Part shown: in pieces, positions 58,689 through 64,000 of the stretch
Layout of the letters: every line of letters begins with the position of its first letter
Numbering within the stretch: the stretch's first letter is position 1
Source: UBA7672 sp044224605
GTDB lineage: Bacteria > Pseudomonadota > Alphaproteobacteria > Caulobacterales > Hyphomonadaceae
Reading direction: 5' to 3'
DNA length: 64,000 nucleotides
NCBI GenBank assembly: GCA_044224605.1
Contig: JBGAKC010000026.1
Coordinates: forward strand, 5,486 to 69,485
Translations under genes and position numbers: made by a program
The notes under the pieces: generated by a model
Told to the model about the DNA's origin: nothing
Databases searched by the model: none
Seen by the model: only the letters and a program-made list of their open reading frames with translations

Positions 58689-58826
58689 TGGGCCAATTCA
58701 CTGGACCAGCCGCAGCGACAGGAACTTGTCGAGATGGCGCTGCGGGCCGCAGAGCTTGGCGGAGCGCCGAGCGACGCGCAGTCGGCAGCGATCCGCCGTC
58801 TCAGCGAAGGCCTGCTGGCGAAGTGA
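58689..58826 (+). pseudogene. 3' part of the membrane-protein gene cut by the IS element
   Basis: 45 codons plus TGA in the same frame as 56928-57317 once the IS is removed: WANSLDQPQRQELVEMALRA, then AELGGAPSDAQSAAIRRLSE and GLLAK. It is helical and coding-like. Without the IS the joined frame is 175 codons. It has no start of its own and is probably not translated. Confidence 0.78.
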
Positions 58827-58832
58827 GCGGCC

Positions 58833-59201
58833 TCAGCCGCCCATCGTGAAGACGCAGAGCTTGTTGCCGTCGAGGTCGCGGAAATAGGCGCCATAGAAGC
58901 CGCCGCCGCGATCGCCCGGCGCGCCTTCGTCGGACCCGCCCAGCGCGAGCGCCTTGGCGTGCAGGAGATCGACCTTTTCCTTCGAGGGGCAGCGCAGCGC
59001 AATCATGTTGCCGTTGCCGCAGTTCTGGAGCTGTCCATCGAACGGCTTGGTGACACCAAACAGCGGACCCTGTGCAAAGCCGTAGAGCTGGCCGTTCTTC
59101 GTTTCCATCACCCGCTTGCCGCCGAGCTCTGCGAGGAACGCATCGTAGAAGGCCAGCGCCTTGCCGATGTCTTTCGCTCCGATCGTGGTGTAGCCGATCA
59201 T
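58833..59201 (-). CDS. VOC (glyoxalase-like) family protein, copy A
   Basis: 122 residues. VOC fold: IGYTTIGAKDIGKALAFYDAF (about 2-22), KRVMETKNGQLYGFAQGPLFGV, CGNGNMIALRCPSKEKVDLLH and FYGAYFRDLDGNKLCVF. It shares the same layout with the next gene (IGY.G.D..KAL.FYD, GKR.M, CGNG.M.AL..PSKEKV, FRDLDGNKLC.F), so the two are tandem duplicates. Substrate unknown. Confidence 0.85.
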   Translation of the reverse strand: MIGYTTIGAKDIGKALAFYDAFLAELGGKRVMETKNGQLYGFAQGPLFGVTKPFDGQLQNCGNGNMIALRCPSKEKVDLLHAKALALGGSDEGAPGDRGGGFYGAYFRDLDGNKLCVFTMGG

Positions 59202-59276
59202 GAAAATTCCTTCCCTGCGTGTGCAGGGAAGGAATCATGTCAGCGCGATGCGGGCAAGGCTCACTAGGCCTCAGGC

Positions 59277-59648
59277 CTACATGCCCGGGGCGTAGAAGGC
59301 GCAGAGCTTGTTGCCGTCGAGATCGCGGAAATAGCCGGCATAGAAGGTGTCGCCGCGCGGGCCGGCCGGGCCTTCGTCAGAGCCGCCGTTCTTGATCGCC
59401 GCGTCATAGACCTCGTGAACTTTTTCCTTCGAAGGCATCTGCAGAGCGACCATCGTGCCATTGCCGCACGTGGCGTTGTTCTTGTCGTAGGGCTGCGTCA
59501 CGGCGAGCATCGGGCCCTGACCGTTGCTGTATGCGGTGCTGGTGCCAAAATCCATCGCGCGCTTTCCGCCGATGGGAGCCAGCACCTTGTCGTAGAAGTC
59601 CAGGGCGCGCGCGTAATCGTTCGTGCCAAGCATTACATAGCCGATCAT
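59277..59648 (-). CDS. VOC (glyoxalase-like) family protein, copy B
   Basis: 123 residues, a tandem paralogue of the next gene at 58833. IGYVMLGTNDYARALDFYDKVL, GGKRAMDFGT, TCGNGTMVALQMPSKEKVHEVY and YFRDLDGNKLCAF. Separated from copy A by 75 bases on the same strand, so both may come from one transcript starting near 59660 (GGAGG upstream of its ATG). Confidence 0.85.
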   Translation of the reverse strand: MIGYVMLGTNDYARALDFYDKVLAPIGGKRAMDFGTSTAYSNGQGPMLAVTQPYDKNNATCGNGTMVALQMPSKEKVHEVYDAAIKNGGSDEGPAGPRGDTFYAGYFRDLDGNKLCAFYAPGM

Positions 59649-59809
59649 GGGAGGTCCTCCGTACGTTTATGGACCGAAGATCACCCTGCACAGCCGAGAC
59701 GGCAAGCGGGGCAGGCGATGATGCTGACAGGACGTGGGGCGCAGCGTGCAATGTCACGCAGCGGAATTCTCCGATGGGGTCGGCGCAAAAGTCGGACCGG
59801 AGGCCCTGA

Positions 59810-59846
59810 AAGACTGTGGGCCGGTTTGAACTCCAAACCGGCCCAC
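59810..59846 (-). terminator. Perfect 12-bp hairpin after the deoxyhypusine-synthase-like gene
   Basis: On the minus strand GTGGGCCGGTTT, loop GGAGTTC, AAACCGGCCCAC, then AGTCTTTC. It lies 8 bases after the stop codon. The stem is unusually strong and the T-run short. Confidence 0.75.
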
Positions 59847-59854
59847 CTGCATGC

Positions 59855-60943
59855 CTATTCGAACAGCTTGGCCCAGCGCGGCTTCTTGCGGGTCTTCCAG
59901 GCGCCGCGGTGATAGGCGTCGGAACCGATCAGCGGGACGACGGTGGTTGCTTCAGCGAACACCATCTGCTCGTGCGTGGTCTGCACCTTGCCCCAGCTGG
60001 CTGCCTCTTTCAGCGTCGAGGACGAGCAGGCGCCATCGCGCACGTCGGCGACGGTGATCTGCACGGCGTATTTGTGCATGTCGGCTTCAAAGCCGAGGAT
60101 CTCGGCGCATACAACCGTGTCCTGTGCAAAGTTCTTCGGCACGCCGCCGCCAACCATGAAGAGGCCGGTGGTGCCCGCTGCGATCTTGATATCGGTCAGC
60201 TCGCGGAAGTCCGCGACCGCGTCGATCATCATGTACGGCTTCTTCGCCTTGGCGCGGTCCTTCTGGTGCTTCACCAGACCGAAGCCGGCGGACGAATCCA
60301 CGAAGGCCGGGCAGAAGATCGGAACGCCTTCCTCATAGCAGGTCTGGATCAGCGAGCCTTTTTTCCTGGCGTTGCCGTCGGCCAGCCATTTGCCCATCTC
60401 GTGGATGAACTCGCGTGAGGAGTAGCCGCGCGGCTCGAGCGATTCAGCAATCTCGTAGATCGTGTGGTCGCACGCCTGCAGTTCTTCCTCGTCGATATAG
60501 GTGTCGTAGATGCGGTCGATGTAGTTCTCGCGCAGGACGTTGTCATCGACCTGGCCGGCGGCCTGGTAGTGCTTGAAGCCGAGGGCCTCAAAGAAATCCA
60601 TGTCGACGATCGAGGCGCCGGTTGCAACGATCGCATCGATCATCCCGAACTTCACCATGTCGCGATAGACGTGCATGCAGCCGCCCGCCGAGGTGGAGCC
60701 GGCGAGGATGAGCCAGGTCGAGCAGCCTTTTTCCTTCAGCGCCATGTTGAAGATGTCGGCGGCGCGGGCGGTGTCGCGCGAGGAGAACGACATCTTGCGC
60801 ATCGAATCGATGATCGGGCGCGCGTCGAACGACGTCATGTCAACGTGCTCGACGGTCTTGCCAAGCAGTTGAGCTTTCGTGTTGTTGCGCTTCTTGGCAA
60901 CCGGCTTCACGGGCGCGGCTTTGGCGGTGGACTTGGTGGCCAT
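59855..60943 (-). CDS. Deoxyhypusine synthase-like protein (probable polyamine enzyme)
   Basis: 362 residues, with a basic N-terminal tail (ATKSTAKAAPVKPVAKKR). Core DHS-family features: LAGSTSAGGCMHVYRDMVKF, VATGASIVDMDFFE, PIFCPAFVDSSAGFGLV, LFMVGGGVPKNFAQD and the NAD/spermidine Lys region KEAASWGKVQ. Bacteria lack the eIF5A substrate of true DHS, and DHS-like enzymes of this kind are thought to transfer aminobutyl groups between polyamines, for example making homospermidine. The gene next upstream is an ornithine decarboxylase-type gene, which supports a polyamine role. Confidence 0.85.
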   Translation of the reverse strand: MATKSTAKAAPVKPVAKKRNNTKAQLLGKTVEHVDMTSFDARPIIDSMRKMSFSSRDTARAADIFNMALKEKGCSTWLILAGSTSAGGCMHVYRDMVKFGMIDAIVATGASIVDMDFFEALGFKHYQAAGQVDDNVLRENYIDRIYDTYIDEEELQACDHTIYEIAESLEPRGYSSREFIHEMGKWLADGNARKKGSLIQTCYEEGVPIFCPAFVDSSAGFGLVKHQKDRAKAKKPYMMIDAVADFRELTDIKIAAGTTGLFMVGGGVPKNFAQDTVVCAEILGFEADMHKYAVQITVADVRDGACSSSTLKEAASWGKVQTTHEQMVFAEATTVVPLIGSDAYHRGAWKTRKKPRWAKLFE

Positions 60944-61037
60944 GGGATTATGACTCCAGGGGAAAGGACGTCATCAGGCGACGGCCAGCCTTGTGTGCCC
61001 AGAGGGGTCTGGCGGGGATATAGCAGCGTACGGACAG

Positions 61038-61064
61038 AGCGCGGGCCGGGGTCTGGCCCGCGCT
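61038..61064. other. Perfect inverted repeat between the polyamine genes
   Basis: AGCGCGGGCC (61038-61047), 7-base spacer, GGCCCGCGCT (61055-61064). It lies in the 141-base gap between the decarboxylase stop (61085) and the DHS-like start. On the minus strand there is no T-run after it, so it is not an obvious terminator there; a processing or attenuation hairpin is possible. Confidence 0.5.
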
Positions 61065-61084
61065 TCCATTTTGTAACAGTTTGG

Positions 61085-62311
61085 CTACCGCACGACCTTG
61101 AGGCGGCGCGGCGACTTGCGGCCGGGGCGGCGTGCAGCCGAGGCGGCGCGTTTCTCGACGACCGAGTACATCGTGGTCCAGGCCTGATCTTCGACAGCGA
61201 TCGTTTCCGTCTCGCCGAAGCCGTTGAACCTGGTCTGCATGGCGACGCCATAGGCGCCGAGCATGCCAATCTCGATGTAGTCGCCTTCGCGGATGTCAGT
61301 GGGGAGGACGAAGGGTCCTTCCATCGCATCCAGCGAGTCGCAGGTCGGGCCGTAGAGCTTGAAGCCCTGCTGCTCGCCGGCTTCGAACTCGCCATCCGGG
61401 CGGTGAGCCTTCACGGGGAAGGGCCACTTGCAGTGGGCGGCGTCGAACAGGTTGCCGTAGCTGCCATCGTTGATGTGCAGAGCCCCATCCTTCACCAGCT
61501 CGACGCGGGCGAGAATGGAGGTCGATTCCGCAACAATCGCGCGGCCGGGTTCGCACCACAGCTTAGCGTTCATGGCGACCGGCATGCCCTCGAAGGCCGA
61601 CTTGATGACCTTCACATAGAGCTCGAGGTCCGGCGGCGTCATGCCCGGATAGGCCGACGGGAAGCCGCCGCCCACATCCACGATGTCCACGATGACGCCC
61701 GCCTTCACGATGATGCGGGACGCGAGGTCCATCGCATCGCGGAAGGCCGACGGGTTCATGCATTGCGAACCGACGTGGAAGGAGACGCCGAGATTGTCGG
61801 CATAGCCGCGCGCCTTCTGGAGAAGGGGAGCAGCGGCTTCTTCCGAAACGCCGAACTTGTTCGACAGCGCATAGACCGCATCAGCGTTGTTGACCGCGAG
61901 CCGCACCACGAGGGTGAGGTCGTCGGCACGCTGCGTGGCCGCGACGATCTTCTCGAGCTCGGCTTCGCAGTCGAGCGAGAAGGTGCGGACGCCATGCTCG
62001 AAATAGGCGCGCTCGATGGCCTTGCGCGACTTCACCGGGTGCATGAACGCCAGCTTCGCGTCAGGATAGCGCGACGTGACGAGCTTGATCTCTTCTTCCG
62101 AAGCGACGTCGAACCCGCGTAGGCCTGAAGCGTAATACGCGTCGAGCGCCCACGGCGAGGGGTTCGCCTTTACTGCGTAAAGAACTTCGCCTGGAAAGTT
62201 ATCCCTGAACCAATTGGCGGCTACCGAAACCCGTTCCGGACGCACAGCGGCGACCGGCTTTTCTGGGAGTCGTTCCCGGACCAGGTCCAGGGGCGTATGG
62301 AACGTGAGCAA
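61085..62311 (-). CDS. Ornithine/diamino acid decarboxylase (fold III PLP)
   Basis: 408 residues with a TTG start at 62311; no ATG or GTG is in frame upstream. Fold III alanine-racemase-like barrel: PLP lysine in VLYAVKANPSPWALD (about 45-50), FDVASEEEI, SFHVGSQC (HVGS), VDVGGGFPSAYPG, EPGRAIVAES and catalytic Cys in LYGPTCDSLDAM. These fit eukaryotic-type ornithine decarboxylase; lysine or diaminopimelate activity cannot be excluded. The C-terminus is Arg/Lys/Ala-rich. Upstream of the DHS-like gene on the same strand, so putrescine made here could feed it. Confidence 0.88.
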   Translation of the reverse strand: MLTFHTPLDLVRERLPEKPVAAVRPERVSVAANWFRDNFPGEVLYAVKANPSPWALDAYYASGLRGFDVASEEEIKLVTSRYPDAKLAFMHPVKSRKAIERAYFEHGVRTFSLDCEAELEKIVAATQRADDLTLVVRLAVNNADAVYALSNKFGVSEEAAAPLLQKARGYADNLGVSFHVGSQCMNPSAFRDAMDLASRIIVKAGVIVDIVDVGGGFPSAYPGMTPPDLELYVKVIKSAFEGMPVAMNAKLWCEPGRAIVAESTSILARVELVKDGALHINDGSYGNLFDAAHCKWPFPVKAHRPDGEFEAGEQQGFKLYGPTCDSLDAMEGPFVLPTDIREGDYIEIGMLGAYGVAMQTRFNGFGETETIAVEDQAWTTMYSVVEKRAASAARRPGRKSPRRLKVVR

Positions 62312-62733
62312 TTCACGTACACCCCTGCTAGATTGTTGAACCCAATCCGGCGTTAGTACGGGCCTTCAACTCGTTAAGTCTGCCTCTCAACCCGCACACG
62401 TCATCCGAACCACAAAGTCAGGTGTCAGACGCCACGTGGAATCAAGGCGCAGAGCCTCGAGCCGATGTCCGCCGGCGCGATGTATATAGGTCCATAGAAT
62501 CCGCATGTAAATAAATTCTTGCGGCCCATCAGTGGGTTGCCAACAACCGTTCAGATTTCCGTTCAATTAGTAGCGTCACGCCCGCGGCAGGGTTCGCGCA
62601 GGAGACTTGTGACAGCCAGCTCGGCCGCCAAAAGCTTCGAGTCGCGCGGGTGATTCGCGACCGCCGCAGCGGCCGGCGCCTCGCCAGATATGCCTCATGT
62701 TGCGAGAGTTTTGGTTCGCAAGGGGGATAGCGA
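62312..62733. other. Intergenic region between decarboxylase and S9-type peptidase genes
   Basis: 422 bases between divergent genes, AT-richer than its surroundings near 62480-62570 (GTATATAGG, AAATAAATTCTTG). It probably holds both promoters. A CGTGA..TCACG repeat overlaps the decarboxylase start. No RNA gene is recognised. Confidence 0.45.
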
Positions 62734-64000
62734 ATGATCCGGACACTGGTAGTGGCGTGCGTGGCGCTGGCGGTTGGAGCCGGCGCGGCGGAGGCGCAGA
62801 ACCCGTCGAAGTACGTCGACGCACCAGCCGCCTATTCGGCCCAGATTTCGCCGAGCGGCAGGGAAGTTGCGTTGATCCGTCGCACGGATGATCAAGAGCA
62901 GGTTCTAGTTGTTGATCTCGTCGCCAAGCAGTCGCGGGCGATCCAGCCGGTGAAGCGGTCGAGCAAGTTCGAGCTCGACTGGGTGCGCTGGAAGGGCGAC
63001 GGCCGGCTGGTGATCGGGGCCACGGTCGAGCTGGTCGCCGAGGGCCGCGCCGCTACCGGTCAGATGCTGAAGCAGGCCGACCAGACCTTCCGCATCTCCC
63101 GCGTCTTCGCGATCGGCAGCGACGGCAAGAACTCCGTCCAGATGTTCCAGGGCCAGCTGGGCCAGCTCTGGGGCAATCTCGGCTCCACCCTGCTGCTGGA
63201 CGAACTGCCCGCCGATCCCGGCCACGTCATGATTTCCGCCTTCGAGAACTCCGGCTTCGGAGCCTGGAAGGCCGACGTGATGACCGGAAAGGTCCAGCAG
63301 GTCGCCAATGGCGGGCTGCAGACCATCGACTACACGACGGACGGGACGGGCTATCCGGTGATGCGGATCGACGCCACCGCCAACACTCAGCGCATCTTCC
63401 GCCGGGCCTCGGGAACGGAAGAGTGGCCGCCGGCCGGAGAGATCCGCCAGTCGCTGGCCCATGACACGCCGGATTTCACCGTGGTGGGTCCGGGCCCGGC
63501 CAAGAACCAGGTCTATGTCCTGGCCCGGCACAACAGCGACCGGGCAGGGCTCTTTCTCTTTGATAGCTCGACGGGTGCGTTCGGCGAGCCCCTGGCCCCG
63601 ATTGGCGAGGCGGACGCCGCGGAGCCGTGGCTCGCCCCCAGGACGCGGGCGCTGCTGGCGACATGCGTCTTCACCGCGCGGCTGTCGTGCAAGGCGGTCG
63701 ATCCGGCCCTGCAGAAATACATCAACTCGTTCGACACGTTCTTCGAGAACCAGGCGACGGTGCGGCTGGTAAACATGTCGGCCGACGCCACGAAGTGGCT
63801 GCTGAGCGTGGACATGCCGACGGAAGGCACGAGCTATTATGTGTTCGACCGGACGTCCGTGCAGATGGACCCGATCACCCAGCCTATCCCAGCCTGGCGG
63901 GCGAGACCCTGTCGCCGACGCAGTGGTTTCCTACGACGCGCGGGGACGGGACCAAGCCGGGCCTATGTGACGGCGAAGTCCGGCGCGACGGGGCCGCGGC
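62734..64000 (+). CDS. Prolyl-oligopeptidase (S9)-type exported protein, 3' end outside window
   Basis: Open from ATG 62734 through the window edge. The signal peptide ends about VGAGAAEAQ (residue 22). The N-terminal half is beta-propeller-like (AAYSAQISPSGREVALIRRT, ELDWVRWKGDGRLVIGATVE), typical of S9 peptidases whose catalytic domain would lie beyond the window. From about 63886 the frame degrades: expected SLAGETLSPTQWF appears in another frame, and AYVTAKSGAT returns in the first, implying several indels in runs of G, C or T. Either sequence errors near a contig end or a pseudogene. Confidence 0.7.
   Translation, partial: MIRTLVVACVALAVGAGAAEAQNPSKYVDAPAAYSAQISPSGREVALIRRTDDQEQVLVVDLVAKQSRAIQPVKRSSKFELDWVRWKGDGRLVIGATVELVAEGRAATGQMLKQADQTFRISRVFAIGSDGKNSVQMFQGQLGQLWGNLGSTLLLDELPADPGHVMISAFENSGFGAWKADVMTGKVQQVANGGLQTIDYTTDGTGYPVMRIDATANTQRIFRRASGTEEWPPAGEIRQSLAHDTPDFTVVGPGPAKNQVYVLARHNSDRAGLFLFDSSTGAFGEPLAPIGEADAAEPWLAPRTRALLATCVFTARLSCKAVDPALQKYINSFDTFFENQATVRLVNMSADATKWLLSVDMPTEGTSYYVFDRTSVQMDPITQPIPAWRARPCRRRSGFLRRAGTGPSRAYVTAKSGATGPR

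Noticed and set aside
59855..60943. True deoxyhypusine synthase acting on eIF5A
   Set aside because: Bacteria do not have eIF5A, so the enzyme must use another substrate, most likely a polyamine.

Overview
The window is a gene-dense, GC-rich chromosomal segment of an alphaproteobacterium, most likely from the Caulobacterales/Hyphomonadaceae side of the class (inferred from gene content, not from a search). The markers are a circularly permuted two-piece ssrA (tmRNA) gene, an alphaproteobacterial-type SspB adaptor, the prmC-DUF4167 pair, short-form Coq7, ubiquinone and non-mevalonate isoprenoid genes, and a large TonB-dependent receptor. No rRNA operon, CRISPR array or prophage is visible.

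Layout. 1-10.5 kb: housekeeping genes (DUF924 protein, ubiG, lysC, ptsP/EI-Ntr, a RodZ-like HTH membrane protein, ispG, coq7-dsbB, a DedA-like protein, tRNA-Leu). 10.5-20.2 kb: an exported amine oxidase, a 26-residue ORF with an ideal Shine-Dalgarno, a TetR regulator, a Mug/DUF3445 pair, sspB with a thioesterase, then a PLP lyase-P450-unknown operon and OsmC. 20.2-20.7 kb: permuted ssrA with its promoter, terminator and tag ANDNFAQDQALAA, preceded by a small membrane-protein ORF. 20.7-29 kb: VOC, aquaporin, small unknown proteins, thyA, a VUT transporter, folA and a TPR protein. 29-36.9 kb: TonB receptor, a divergent WYL regulator/GST pair sharing a perfect inverted repeat, a broken lipoprotein gene and a cysteine synthase-glutaredoxin fusion. 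36.9-45.3 kb: alkylsulfatase, an NTase-like protein, a frameshifted FkbM methyltransferase, Mrp ATPase, a GT2 glycosyltransferase and hflKC. 45.4-57.3 kb: hydrolases, alanine dehydrogenase, bioY, a Kef-type antiporter, a TorF-type porin, queF, a MOSC protein, slyX, prmC, DUF4167 and a methyltransferase. 57.3-58.7 kb: an IS110-family (IS1111-type) element inserted in a small membrane-protein gene. 58.8-64 kb: tandem VOC proteins, a deoxyhypusine-synthase-like gene with an ornithine decarboxylase-type gene (polyamines), and the start of an S9-type peptidase whose frame breaks in the last 120 bases.

Functional links. ssrA and sspB belong to one quality-control route: tmRNA tags stalled proteins and SspB delivers them to ClpXP. 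thyA and folA are the two halves of the thymidylate/folate cycle. ubiG, coq7 and dsbB connect to ubiquinone synthesis and use. queF and the VUT transporter are both queuosine-related. hflK-hflC forms the FtsH-regulating membrane complex.

The most interesting region is the IS1111-type element. Removing it restores one continuous 175-codon reading frame, its TGA ends that frame, and its long right-end noncoding region carries a 9-nt exact complement to the restored target junction, as expected of a seekRNA/bridge RNA guide.
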